From Nicotiana tabacum (Eukaryota; Streptophyta; Magnoliopsida; Solanales; Solanaceae): 64,000 nucleotides of DNA. This document shows, piece after piece, positions 10,259 through 22,218 of this stretch. A program made the position numbers and the translations under genes. The DNA lies in the NCBI RefSeq assembly GCF_000715075.1, contig NC_134087.1:105687161-105751160 (forward strand). Reading direction: 5' to 3'. The notes beneath the pieces were generated by a model, which did not search any database, was not told where the DNA came from, and saw only the letters and a program-made list of their open reading frames with translations. The stretch's first letter is position 1. Every line of letters starts with the position of its first letter.

Positions 10259-11173
10259 CTAGTGATAATCTATACACATACGCATAGAACCATTCTTTTT
10301 CTTCACAAACAAGATAGGAGCACCCCAAGGTGATACACTGGGCCGAATAAAACCCTTATCAAGCAATTTTTGTAGCTGATCCTTCAACTCTTTCAACTCA
10401 AAAGGAGCCATACGATACGAAGGAGTATAAATGGGCTGAGTGCCCGACAACAGATCAATGCCAAAATGAATATCTCTATCAGGCAGCATGCCCGGAAGAT
10501 CAGTTGGAAACACATCGGGAAAATCCCGTACTACTGAGACTAAATCAACTGAAGGGGTACCAATACTGACATCTCTCACATAAGCTAAATACGCATCACA
10601 CCCCTTCTCAACCATTCACGGAGCCTTAAGCAAAGAAATAACTCTACTGGGAGTGTGATCTAAAGTACCCCTCCACTCAACACGCGATACACCTGGCATA
10701 GCCAGCATTACAGTTTTGGCGTGATAATCAAGAATAACATAATGGGGCGACAACCAGTCCATGCCCAAGATAATATCAAAATCTATCATGCTGAGCAACA
10801 ATAAATCGGCTCTGGTCTCAAAACCACTAAGAGCAACCAAACACGACTGATAAATACGGTCCACAACAAGAGAATCTCCCACAGGAGTAGAAACATAAAT
10901 AGGGGAACTCAAACAATCCTGAGGTACACCCAAATGCGGAGCAAAATAAGAAGACACATAAGAGTAAGTGGAGCCTGGATCGAATAAAACCGATGTATCT
11001 CTGTGACAAACCAGTATAATACCTGTGATGACAGAATTGGAGGCAACAGCCTCGGTACGGGCAGGAAGGGCATAATATTGGGCCTGGCCTCCCCCTCTAG
11101 GGTGACCTCTACCTCCCCGACCTCCACCTCTAGCTGGCTGAGCAGGTGGGGTAGCAACTAGAGCTGTAACCAT
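10259..11173 (-). pseudogene. Gypsy A protease and reverse transcriptase N-terminus
   Basis: The protease (11173-10616) carries VLFDPGSTYSYV, with the active Asp codon at 10979-10981; DPGST in place of D-S/T-G is common in plant chromoviruses. The downstream flap is followed by IILGMDWLSPHY. A TGA at 10616-10618 separates it from the RT fingers (10615-10259), with [19 protein letters not shown], then [20 protein letters not shown] and MRMCIDYH. Both parts would form one polyprotein if the stop were absent. Confidence 0.88.
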
Positions 11174-12501
11174 ATACTGAGAACTCTACGGGGTGCGCTG
11201 TGGCTGATAAGTCTGTACAGGCGCACTCCTCCCAAGTCTAGGGCAATCCCTCCCTACATGGCATGTATCCCAACACTCAAAACAAGATTTGAGAGGACGT
11301 GGCGTCTATGACTGGCTTGGGCCAGGTCTGCTGGAATGACCTCTGAAAGCACCCCACGTAGGAGGCGCACTAGATACCAGAGGTGCATAATAAGGCTCCT
11401 GAGGCCTAGAAGGAGCTGGAATACCACTGGCTGCTGGAAGAGCTGAATGAATAGAGCGACTCATATAACCCCTACCATGACGACCTGCAACTGGGGCACG
11501 GGCACCAGAATAATGGCTCGACTCTCGAGACCTCTTGGCCTCCCTCTCCCTAGCATGCATACCCTCAATCCTCCTAGCAATGCTCACCACCTGCTGATAA
11601 TAAATATCCATCTCCAACTCATGAGCCATGCTAGACCTGATGCTGGGAATAAGCCCCTCAATAAACCGGCGAACCCTCTCGCGAACAGTAGAAACCAAGG
11701 CTGGTTCATGTCTAGCCAAACTAGTGTAACAGACAACATACTCTGAGATAGTCATAACACCCTGGCGCAAATGCTCAAACTCTACGCGCCATGCGTCCTT
11801 GAGGCTATGAGGAACATACTATCTCAGGAAAAAATCTGAAAACTGAGTCCAAGTCAGTGAATCAGCCTCATCCGAACTGTCTAACTCATAGGTGCGCCAC
11901 CACTCATAGGCGACTCCTCGAAGCTGGAAGGTAGTGAAGGAAACCCCAGTCGACCCTGATATACCCATGGTACGGAGAATGCGGTAGCACTCATCTAGAA
12001 ATCCCAGAGCATCATCCGATTCTAGACCACTGAATATAGGAGGCTTGTACTTCTTGAACCTCTCAAGCCTCAGCTGCTCATCCTCGAAAACTGTTGCCCT
12101 ATCCTTGGGCTGATCTCGGACTGCAGGCGGTATAGGAATAATCTCGGGAACCTGCTCAACATGCATTCGCTGCTCAAGAGTGCGGGCGGCGGGAGTCTGT
12201 GCTCCTCCCCCGGCCTGAGATGTAGCCGCAGCAAGGGGAAGCAACCCTGCCTGAGCCAAAGTGGTGTACATGCTCATGAGCTGTGCCAGAGTCTCCTAAA
12301 GTTCTGGAGTAGTAGTAGCAGTAGGCCTATTGGGTGCCTGGACTCCAGCTGGAACTGCTGGTGGTACCTCGGTGGCAGCTTGCGCAGGTGCTCTGGCTGC
12401 ACCACACGCACGTCCTCGGCCTCTACCTCGGCCTCGGCCTCTGACGACTATAGTAGGGGCGCGGGTGCCTGATCATTTCGGGTAGCGCATGTCCACTCCA
12501 T
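11174..12501 (-). pseudogene. Gypsy A gag with zinc knuckle
   Basis: Frames begin at the ATG near 12501 and are broken early by a TAG and frame changes. Recognisable capsid parts are KPPIFSGLESDDALGFLDE and TFQLRGVAYEWWRTYEL (12277-11819), then RQGVMTISEYVVCYTSLARH and RVRRFIEGLIPSIRS (11770-11306). A complete CX2CX4HX4C knuckle (CFECWDTCHVGRDC) lies at 11243-11284. Gag packages the RNA; here at least three stops separate its parts. Confidence 0.85.
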
Positions 12502-12686
12502 CTATGAGAGAATAAAAGACAGAAGTTTAGAATTGTGACATCAAAACTCGCACGACAAGGAAATCAAATGAAGTGGAATTTTCCTAACAGTTACATAGCC
12601 TCTCGCAGATAAGTACAGATGTCTCCGTACTGATCCATGAGACTCTAATAAACCGGCTTGTGATTCATGACTCCTATGAACCTAGA

Positions 12687-12698
12687 GCTCTGATACCA
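12687..12698 (-). other. Primer binding site of gypsy A (initiator tRNA-Met)
   Basis: Minus strand TGGTATCAGAGC, three bases inside the 5' LTR end at 12702. Confidence 0.92.
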
Positions 12699-13369
12699 AC
12701 TTGTCACGACACCGGTTCACCCTCCGTGAACCATCGTGACGGAACCTAATCTATACGACTAGGTAAGCCTAATAATGCGAAAAATAAACCAATTTGTGGA
12801 AGAAACAATTAAAACCAAAATAGTGAAATAAAATAGGGTTTAAAAATGCCACTCGGCATACACAATATCAACTCTCAAAAACTAATACATTTCCCAAAAC
12901 CTGGAATCTCATGAACACAAACGTTTAAATGTATACAAGTATCTAACTCTAGAATATCTAACAAGGAAAGAAAATACATTAGGGCTAATACTTAAAAGGG
13001 AGAGTAGAAAGGGACTCTTTGGTCTGCGGATGCGGCAAATATACCTTAGAGTCTCTACGTACGCCTCGTCTCAAGCGCGATAAGTCTGGGTAGAGGTACC
13101 TGGATCTGCACAAGAAAAACATGCACAGAAAGGGCATGAGTACACCACAGCGGTACTCAGTAAGTGCCAAGCCTAACCTCGGTCGGGTAGTGATGAGGAA
13201 GGTCAGGGCCCTACTGAGATTAAATAAAATATATAGTGTGACAGTTTAAGATAAAGCAGTACAGTTGAAAGATAACGATAAGAATTAATACATGATAATA
13301 AAGATAACTACAATTGAAACAGAGGCATAAACAATCACAAGGAATACTACTCTTCACAAAGATAATAAC

Positions 13370-13570
13370 CGGGGATCTCTTAGTAGATCGAGGATCTCTT
13401 AGTACCATATGTGCCAGGGATCTCTTGGCATCCCGAGGATCTCTTGGTATCCTCAATATATTCTAGGGATCTCCTGGTATCCTGAGGATCTCTTGGTATC
13501 CTCAATATGAGTGCTAGGGATCTCTTGGTATCCCGCACCTCAGCTCAAATCATAAATACATGCAGGGGAT
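13370..13570. repeat. Minisatellite in the 5' LTR of A
   Basis: Units on GGATCTCTTGGTATCC, counterpart of 5541-5745 with different unit order and length. Confidence 0.8.
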
Positions 13571-14457
13571 CTTCCGGAATGCCGTCCCGTAGTCCCAAAG
13601 TAAAAACACATAGCAACAACACAAGGAATACTCAATTAAGCTCAATTTCGTACCAAGCAAAATAGGTAATTCTAACCTAAACATGCTTCCCATAATACAA
13701 TTAAGGCAGTTTAAGCAATAAAACAATTAAGTCAATTAAACATGCTTCTCTAAGTTAACAGCAGGCTAAAATTTCAAGTAGAGTAAGTAGGAAAGGAAAA
13801 CACAATTAAAGCTACTCTAGTGAAAACATGTTTTTCAACAATTAGCACAAGTACGCACTCGCTACCTCACGTGCAAGACATTTCAATTACCACAGTACCA
13901 AATCCTAAGGGGAATGTCCCTCAAACAAGGTTAGGTAAGCCACTTACCTCGAACTCAAATCAATCCGAAACCACGCTCTTGCCACGAGTACTCGACTCTA
14001 AATGGCCCAAATATATTCAATTCAATTTCATAATGTAAATAACACTTCAAGTAACTGATTCTACCAAGAAATTTCTAAGCTAACTCGTAAAATTAGGTAA
14101 AATGACCAAAATGCCCCTCGGGCCCACGTCTCAGAATCAGGTAAAATTTACATTTTTAGAATCCTCACACTCCCACAAGTTCAGTCATACCAAAAGTACC
14201 AAAATCCAAGGTCAGATTCCCAATCAAAAGTCGAATTCTAGGTCTAAGAACTTTCTTCCAACTTTTCCCAAATTTTCATCTCCAATCCGAAATTAAATGA
14301 TAAAACTAACAATAGATTGATGGTAACTAGAAAGGGTTAAAGAATTATTACCCAATGATTTCCTCTTCAATTTCCTCCCAAAATCGCCCTCTCCCGAGCT
14401 CCAATTTGATTTTTCCAAGTTTTGAAACTAAACCCTTGAAATCCCTATATTTTGACC

Positions 14458-14710
14458 AGTGAAACCGCATCTGTGGTCCTGGGACCGCACCTGCAGCCCC
14501 GCTTCTACGGAGCCAAGGTCGCATCTGTGACTTTTCATTAAAGGAGGACTTTCCGCACCTGCGACTACCTTACCGCAAATGCGGAGTCGCTTCTGTAGTG
14601 CCCTGACCGCATCCGCAGTCAACTCCCTTTTTGCCTTAAACCACTCCTGTGGTTGCTCGACCATTTCTGCGGCCTCGCACCTGCAGTCCCCAAGCCATAG
14701 GTGCGGTTAT
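14458..14710. repeat. CG-rich palindromic microrepeats in the 5' LTR of A
   Basis: Counterpart of 6645-6895; several CG sites have become TG or CA relative to the other LTR, as expected for methylated DNA. Confidence 0.65.
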
Positions 14711-15395
14711 GACAACAAACTTAAAGTTTCAGCTGCAACTTTCAACTCCAAACCTTTCCGTCAAACATCCAAAATCATCCCGAGGTCCCCAGATCTCAAC
14801 CAAAAGCATGAACAAGTCATATACCACTATCCAAACTTACACCAATCCTTAGAAATCCTAAAACAACATCAAAACAACGAATCAACCACGGATTCTAGCC
14901 TAAGGACTTCCAAAACTCTAAATTTACGCTTTCGATCAAAAAGTCTATCAAACCTCGTCCGAATGACCTGAAATTTTGCACACACGTCACATTCAACACT
15001 ACAGAGCTACTCCAACTTCCAGAATTCCATTCTGACCCTCGGATCAAAATCTCACTAGCGAACCGAAAACTTCGAAATTCGACTTTCGGCATTTCAAGCC
15101 TAAATTAGCTATGTACCTCCAAACACAATCCGAACACACCCTAAGCCCGAAATCACCCAACGGAACTAACGGAACCATCGGAATTCTATTCCAAAGCCAT
15201 CTTCACACTGTTCCGACTACGGTTAATTTTTCAAAACTTAAGCTCTAATTTAGGGACTAAGTGTCCCAAAACTCTCCAAAACTCAAAACCGAACATCCTG
15301 GCAAATCAAAATAGCAGAAATAAATATGGGGAAAGCAGTTAATAGGGGACCGGGGCGTTAATTCTTAAGACGACCGGCCGAGTCGTCACATATCC

Positions 15396-16040
15396 TAATC
15401 CTGTCTCCTTGGGTTGCAAGGATGTTATCTCTTGAATAGCTTTTGATAGTCTTAGATAGTTTGGCCAGGCTCCTTGTAATCTCGATTAGATATCAAATCT
15501 TCACGGCTAATTGATTTCTTATCTTGTTCTGCTACTTGTGTAAAAGCGAGAATCTCGGCTTCTTTGTATACCTTCTATGGGGACCTTATATAAGTAATCT
15601 TTCTTAATTCTATTTTCCAATACTTTCCAGCAACTCATCATAATATCTTAATCATGAATACCTTTGATTTGAATATGAATCACACTCCTTGTGTCTTGAC
15701 AGGTGGCAGATAGATATTCCTTGATTTGTTTCCTTCTCTGAAATCTTCAACGACTTCGTTTTCCTCTACAAATTGTGGTGAATATCCTTTTTCATTCTTG
15801 AACACTTTCCTTGCTTCTTAGCACTTCAGCAAATATGTAGTAGATGATCCTTTTTAAATTTACTTTTCTTACTAAGTAATATTCTCTTTAGTTGTCCAAA
15901 GCTCTTTCCATAATATAGAATATACTCTACCCATAATATATTTTCTTTCCATAAAAAATATATTCTTTCTTGGTCTTGTAGTATGTTTTCCATATAGTAT
16001 CTTCCTTGCACAAAATAATAGATCTTCTCCACGATATTAG
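15396..16040 (-). repeat. Copia F 3' LTR, segment 2
   Basis: Continues the LTR after element A. Relative to the 5' LTR it lacks the sequence equivalent to 30904-31748 (about 845 bases), and it holds about 55 bases near 15735-15790 that the 5' LTR lacks. Ends at element B with target ATTAG (16036-16040). Confidence 0.88.
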
Positions 16041-18570
16041 TGTCATGACCCAAATTGGAGGGCCATGACTAGCACCCGACCATACTTGCCGAGCACCAAC
16101 GTACATTTCATCTAACCTTCTTTATTATATTTTAGGGCTGACGAGATCAATATAAATGGTAGATATGGATCATGGACAACCAACCATAAAATAAAATGGC
16201 ATGAACATACATAACATGGGATGACCAGAAAATCAAGAAACTATATATATATGGTACGAGCTACCACGCTACCATGAAAGACTATACAACAAAAACTAGC
16301 CGACAAGGCATACCAAACTATACATGAGTCGACACCTGTCTATGAGCCTCTAAAGGAACATAAGTGCTGCAACATAGCCAGAACAGGGTCCCGACATACC
16401 CATAATGTCTATAACAAAAAATGCATCCCAAGACCGCGGCAAGTCCGATGAAGGGATCTCGCCAATCACCGCTGATCTGGACAACCTACTGTGGTGGGGG
16501 AGCTGCACCTGCTTGTCTATCAGGACCTACAACACGACATGCAGTGTCCACAAACAAAATGACGTCAGTACGAATAAAGTACTGAGTATGTAAGGCAGGG
16601 AACCATAAATACGAACAGTAATGTAAGCAAGGATAGAGAATATACAACCTGGAACATCTGAGTACCTCTGAGGGCTACTAACATGTAATGCATGATACAT
16701 ATGTATGTATACATAAACTTTTAAAACATATGCCTCTGTGGGCATCATCATCATCATATCGTACCCGGCTATAATAGGCTTGGTAAAAACGTACCCGGCC
16801 ATCATAAGGCTCGGTAGAATCGTACCCGGCCACGTGGAGCTCAGTAAAACCCAACTGATCAGTGGTTGCACAATATGTGCCATACCCGGCCGACTATAGC
16901 GCGGCTCGGTAGAGTAAAATAGATACATATACATAATGCATGCTCGACTCATGGAATCACATTCTAAACCTTTCGGAGTGACGTAAGGTCGGTATCCTCT
17001 ATACACATTATTAGGACCAACTCTTCATTACAAACATTATAAGAATCAGGAAGTACCAACAACATTGATAACATAAGAATAAGAGAAGCAACATTAATAT
17101 CAATCGTTCCATAAGAGGGAAAGCAATGTAAGTACTGCTAGCTTCTAAGAGTAGAGTATCTTTGGAAGCTCGTTCATTACATTATGTACAATCGGAGTCG
17201 TGCAAAAGAAGAAAAGGGATAGCCTCACATACCTTGTATATACTGCCCCAATCGCAAGCTATGCAATTGTCACAACTCCATAGTCTACAATAAGAGAAAC
17301 GATACTATCATTATCATTTAAGCGTCATAACTATTACGTATCGATCACAACCTATTTTATGTTGAAACGGATAGCACCTCCCCTATATATATGACTTCAC
17401 ACCATTCAAAACAATCACAAAAAAGCCCAAACAACATCAATAATAAACATATTGAGCCTCCCAAAATAGTCCACGCACAACCTAATTATATCATACATAC
17501 GACGGCCACCGTAGTCGTGTCAAACGACCCGGAAATGTTACGAATAACTATCAGCCCACAACCCTACATATATATGGTGTTTATCCACACCCTTCCACCT
17601 CTAAAACTTCACAAAATAGTAGTAAAACACGCAGCCCAACAGCAACACAAAACAATCCACAAAATAGTCCGTTACAAGTGAATAACTCGAACTCACGGCT
17701 TCCGATCACCGTCCCGTGAGTTCTTACATTTATAGAACGAATTACCATGAATTCACAGCAGAGAAAAATGTATGAAAGATGGCAGTAAATTACCTTACTT
17801 GTTGGATAACTCAGCCCTTCCCTTGGTTCTTGAAACTCTAGGTTTTACCTTCAAATAGAACTTGAAAGAGAGGGGAAATCGATTAGGGTTTGTGTGGGAT
17901 TTTTGGGGAGGAGTTGCAGGTGTTAACTTTGGTTTTGAGGGTCTGAAATATGGATGAAATAATTGAGTTCATAACCCCTTAAAAGTCCTCTCTTGGCCGA
18001 CTTAGGTCTTTTAATTTTGTCCTATTATTTTGGCAAGTAGGTGATGCACCTACTTGTCATCTACCAATCTGTGCAGGCTTGCGTAAATATGAATATCTCT
18101 GTACTCTGAGATCGTATTGACAAATGATTTAATGAGTTGGAAACTAGACTCATAGATCTTTAATTTGGTGGGTAGATCACCCCGTAATTCCTTGTAAATT
18201 GGGAGAAAAGCGTAGAAACATTTGACCTAATGTTTAAGTAAAAGTATGAACCTAAGTTGCGACAACGTTTGTCGACTTTTGTTTCACAACTCGGTTGACT
18301 TCAAGACTTATTATACGGATATTATATGATTCAAATACCTTAATACATGACCTCTTGAGTGTATTAAGAACCTCTATGTTTACCTAAAAATACTAGTTAC
18401 AACATACTTGATTCGTTTAACTTCTAATACTTGTTAATCACCCTTATACACCCTTGTATCACTTAAGACCAATAGGATTAACTTCTTATCATCTCAAAGG
18501 TAATTCCTTCTTGGATTTATGTTAACTAATATATGGCATGAACTAACGCGTGTGGATATGGGTTGTAACA
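16041..18570 (-). repeat. 3' LTR of gypsy B
   Basis: Minus strand begins TGTTACAACCC at 18570 and ends GGGTCATGACA at 16041. Paired with 23722-26251. The first 240 plus-strand bases differ by roughly 6% from the pair by eye; later parts differ less. A bZIP-type palindrome TGACGTCA lies at 16560-16567. A 159-codon open frame here is carried over in the other LTR and is not a gene. Confidence 0.92.
16761..16913 (-). repeat. Four-fold LTR repeat module (3' LTR of B)
   Basis: On the minus strand, four degenerate units of about 30 bases, each opening TACCGAGC (or near) and closing GCCGGGTACG (or near). The module recurs in the other B LTR and, at high similarity, in both D LTRs. Confidence 0.8.
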
Positions 18571-18586
18571 CCCTTCCCCCCTTAGG
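18571..18586 (-). other. Polypurine tract of gypsy B
   Basis: Minus strand CCTAAGGGGGGAAGGG directly precedes the TGTTACAACC start of the 3' LTR. Confidence 0.85.
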
Positions 18587-18587
18587 A

Positions 18588-18605
18588 ACATTCGTCCTCG
18601 AATGT
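18588..18605. other. PPT-side palindrome of gypsy B
   Basis: Minus strand ACATTCGAGGACGAATGT: 7-base arms around AGGA, just upstream of the polypurine tract. Identical 18-mer in element D at 46264-46281. Confidence 0.75.
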
Positions 18606-18793
18606 AAGGGCTCATGGGGAGTTTAAATCATCGTGGATTCCAGCCAAGTTTCTCCCATAAATAGAGGACAAACTTGCAAGCGGTTAACTCAACGTATGGC
18701 CTTACAAGAGTATGCAAAGATTTATGGACATGTACATTATCTGCATATCGCCAGTTTGTATTAAGGAAGAGTATTCTCAAGTTATTGCTTACC
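18606..18793 (-). other. Gypsy B 3' untranslated stretch
   Basis: About 190 bases between the end of the polyprotein frame and the PPT-side palindrome. No conserved protein sequence seen. Confidence 0.5.
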
Positions 18794-20338
18794 TCATAGA
18801 GTCATTTCACCTTCCAATGTATCATGTGTTCCACCAGCATCCTTGTTATCTTCATTCTGGAATAGGTACGGGTATTTAGACTTCATCTCCTCTTCTGCTT
18901 CCCATGTTATTTCTTCCATATTCTTGTTACTCCACAATACTTTGATGGAAGCTACATCTTTTGTTCTCAGCTTGCAGACTTGTTGATCTAATATAGCAAC
19001 TGGAACTTCTTCATATGATAGATCCTCTGTAACCTGTAGATCTTTGATAAGGACGACTTGAGAAGGGTCTCCAATACATTTCCTCAACATAGATACATGG
19101 AATACCGGGTGGACAAATTCCAATTCGGATGACAATTCTAACTCATAAGCAACCTGTCCAATCCGTCGAAGAATTTTATACGGCCTGATATACCTTGGAC
19201 TCAGCTTACCTTTATTCCCAAAACCCTTCATTGGTGAGATCCTTAGGAAAACCCAATCACCAACCTCAAACTCCAGATCACGACGTCGGACATCGGAATA
19301 AGATTTTTGCCTGCTTTGTGCAGTCCTCAATCGCTCCTGTATCGCTTTCACCTTCTCTATAGCTTGGTGAATCAAATCTGGCCCATATAATTCCGTTTCA
19401 TCTATTTCGAACCATCCAACTGGTGATCTACATCTTCTCCCGTATAGTGCCTCATATGGGGCCATTTTAATACTGGAATGGTAGCTATTATTGTAGGCGA
19501 ATTCTATGAGTTGAAGATGGTTATCCCAATTTCCCTTAAAATCTAGAACACATGCTCGTAGCATATCTTCCAGTGTCTGAATGGTACATTCAGCCTGTCC
19601 GTCAGTCTGCGGATGAAATGCAGTGCTGAGATTCACTTGTGTGCCTAAACCCTTCTAAAAAGACCTCCAAAAGATAGCTATAAATTGAGCTCCTCGGTCT
19701 GATATAATAGATACCGGCACACCATAAAGCCTAACAATCTCCTTGATATACAACTTCGCATAATCTTCAGCCGTGTAAGTTGTCTTAACTGGTAGAAAAT
19801 GGGCACATTTTGTAAGTCGATCAATTATCACCCAGATGGAGTCAAACTTATGATAAGAGCGAGGTAATCCAATAATGAAGTCCATATTAATCACCTCCCA
19901 TTTCCAGGTCGGAATCTCTATATTCTGAAGCAATCCACCGGGTTTCTGATGTTCTATCTTTACTTGTTGACAATTGGGACACTGGGCTACAAATTCTGCA
20001 ATAGACTTCTTCATGTTATCCCACCAATACTGCTCCTTGACATCATGATACATCTTTGTCGAGCCGGGATGGATGGAATATCGGGATTGATGAATCTCAT
20101 TCATAATCTTCTCTCGCAACCCTGCCACATTAGGCACACATAATCGGCCCTGGTATCTCAGTGCCCCATCTCTTCCGATCTCAAAAGCCATACTTTTACA
20201 CTGCTGAATACTTTCTCTTAATCGTACTAAGATAGGATCTTCATATTGCCGTGCTTTTACCTCGGCTACCAAATATGATTCTGATGTATTCTGTACAGTA
20301 ACACCTCCGTCATCAGAGTCTAACAATCTGATTCTCAT
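18794..20338 (-). pseudogene. Gypsy B integrase and chromodomain
   Basis: One frame interrupted by a stop just before 19654. The HHCC finger is present (SIHPGSTKMYHDVKEQYWW, then CPNCQQVKIEH). In the core, VINMDFIIGLP carries the first catalytic Asp, ISDRGAQF the second, and GQAECTIQTLEDML the Glu. The C-terminal module reads MKGFGNKGKLSPRYIRPYKI and HPVFHVSMLRKCIGDPSQ. The chromodomain near the end has QQVCKLRTKDVASIKVLW and EEITWEAEEEMKSKYPYLF, complete in outline. All three catalytic residues are retained, so apart from the stop this integrase looks recently functional. Confidence 0.9.
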
Positions 20339-21276
20339 ATTGGCTAGCTAGTAAAGCTCTTTAGTCAACCCCATCTACCTGCCTCAATATGTACTAAGCT
20401 TCCCATTGATTTACGGCTGAGAGCGTCTGCCACAACATTGGCTTTACCGGGATGATACAATATCTCGACGTCGTAGTCTTTCAGTAATTCAAGCCACCTA
20501 CGCTGCCTCAAATTCAACTCTTTCTGCTTGAAGATGTATTGTAAACTCCTGTGATCTGTGTAGATGTCAACATGGACGCCGTATAAGTAGTGCCGCCATA
20601 TCTTCAAAGCATATATTACTGCAGCCAATTCCAAATCATGGGTTGGATAATTCTTTTCATGCTTCTTCAATTGTCTTGATTCATAAGCAATCACCTTCCC
20701 ATGCTGCATCAATACGCACCCCAAACCTATACCTGAGGCATCACAATATACCACATAACCTTCTGTTCCTTCAGGGAGAGTGAGCACTGGTGCGGATGTC
20801 AATCGATTCTTCAGCTCCTGAAAACTACATTCACAAGTGTCAGACCACTGGAACTTGGTAGCTTTCTGTGTTAACTTAGTCAATGGTGATGATATAGAGG
20901 AAAACCCTTCTACAAACCGCCTATAATATCCTGCTAGCCCTAGGAAGCTGCGGACTTCTGATGGTGTTGTAGGTCTCGGCCAATTCTTTACTGCATCGAT
21001 CTTCTGAGTGTCGACACTAATACCCTCGTCAAATATCACATGGCCAAGGAATGCTACTGAGTTCAGCCAAAATTCACATTTGGAGAGCTTAGCATATAAC
21101 TTACGATCTTGAAGCGTCTGTAATACTATCCGCAAGTGGACCGCATGTTCCGCCTCGAACGAGAATATAATAGAATGTCATCAATGAATACAATCACGAA
21201 CACATCAAGATAGGGCCTAAATACAGTATTCATGAGATCCATAAAAGTTGCTGGGGCATTGTTAGCCCGAACGACA
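20339..21276 (-). pseudogene. Gypsy B reverse transcriptase C-terminus and RNase H
   Basis: RT palm with [13 protein letters not shown] (FIDD at 21177-21188), then from 21135 [20 protein letters not shown] and [17 protein letters not shown]. RNase H follows with [31 protein letters not shown] and [11 protein letters not shown]. Ends [20 protein letters not shown]. Three single-base deletions within about 130 bases (21165-21305) break the palm region, and a further frame change plus TAG near 20350-20380 separates it from the integrase. Confidence 0.88.
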
Positions 21277-22218
21277 TTACCAAGAACTCAAAGTGCCTGT
21301 ATCTTGTCGGAAGGCCGTCTTTGGAATATCCTTCTCCATAACCCTCACCTGATGATACCCTGAACGTAAATCAATCTTGGAGAAATACTTGGCACCCTGG
21401 TGTTGGTCAAACAGGTCATCAATTCTTGGAAGTGGATACTTGTTCTTTATAGTAAACTTATTCAACTGTCGATAGTCGATACACATCCATAACGACCCAT
21501 CTTTCTTTCGCACGAATAGGACTGGTGCACCCCAAGGTGAAGTGCTAGGTCTAATGAAACCCTTATCCATCAAGTCCTTCAACTGCACCTTCAACTCTCG
21601 CAACTGTGCCAGGGCCATTCTGTATGGATGGATAGAGATCGGTTGAGTGTTAGGCAACACATCAATGCTAAACTCAATCTCCCTTTCAGGAGGAAGGCCT
21701 GGGAGTTCATCTGGGAAAACATTTGGGAATTCGTTGACCACGAGGATTAATTGTAAAGTAGGCGGTTTCGCCTCCGCATCCCTAACGCCAACGAAATGAT
21801 AAATGTAACCTTTTGAGATCATTTTCCTTGCCTTAAGATAGGAAATAAACCTACCTTTCGGTGTAGCAATGTTCCCTTTCCATTCAATGATGGGTTCACC
21901 AGGAAATTTAAACCTAACCATCTTCGTACGACAGTCAACATTTGCATAGCATGATGCCAACCAGTCCATTCCCATTATCACATCAAAATCAACCATTTCT
22001 AACTCAAATAAATTTGCCGAGGTTTGACGACTACAAATCATCACATTGCAACCTCTATATACCCTTCTAGCAATCACAGAATCTCCTATCGGAGTAGATA
22101 CCGCAAGGGGTTTACTTATTAATTCAGGTTCAATGCCAAACTTATTAGCCACAAAGGGTGTAACATATGATAATGTAGATCTCGGATCAATCAGCGCATA
22201 TACATCATAAGAAAACAC
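21277..22218 (-). pseudogene. Gypsy B protease and reverse transcriptase N-terminus
   Basis: Open for 313 codons. Protease: [12 protein letters not shown], where the usual DPG or DSG active site reads D-P-R, probably inactive; later [17 protein letters not shown]. Reverse transcriptase: [58 protein letters not shown] and [17 protein letters not shown] with the first catalytic Asp. The frame ends at a single-base deletion where RTRYRHFEF is expected. Confidence 0.9.

Larger units (their letters stand above)
4871..15390 (-). mobile_element. Ty3/gypsy chromovirus (Tekay/Del-like), element A
   Basis: A 10.5-kb minus-strand element with TSD TATCC (4866-4870 and 15391-15395). LTRs are 4871-7573 and 12702-15390, about 2.7 kb each. 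The internal region encodes, in minus-strand order, gag, zinc knuckle, protease, RT, RNase H, integrase and a group II-type chromodomain remnant. The domain order and long LTRs fit the Tekay/Del chromovirus lineage. Every domain is broken by stops or frameshifts. It interrupts the 3' LTR of copia F. Confidence 0.92.
12702..15390 (-). repeat. 5' LTR of gypsy A
   Basis: Pairs with 4871-7573. A stretch of about 480 bases (12850-13330 against 5020-5500) is nearly identical, while flanking parts differ by several percent by eye. Contains a minisatellite (13370-13570) and a CG-rich microrepeat zone (14458-14710). Confidence 0.92.

Noticed and set aside
16527..17006. 159-codon minus-strand open frame rich in Met and Tyr
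   Set aside because: It lies inside the LTR of B and recurs, extended, in the paired LTR (24031-24687); the repeats of the four-fold module create it. No domain.
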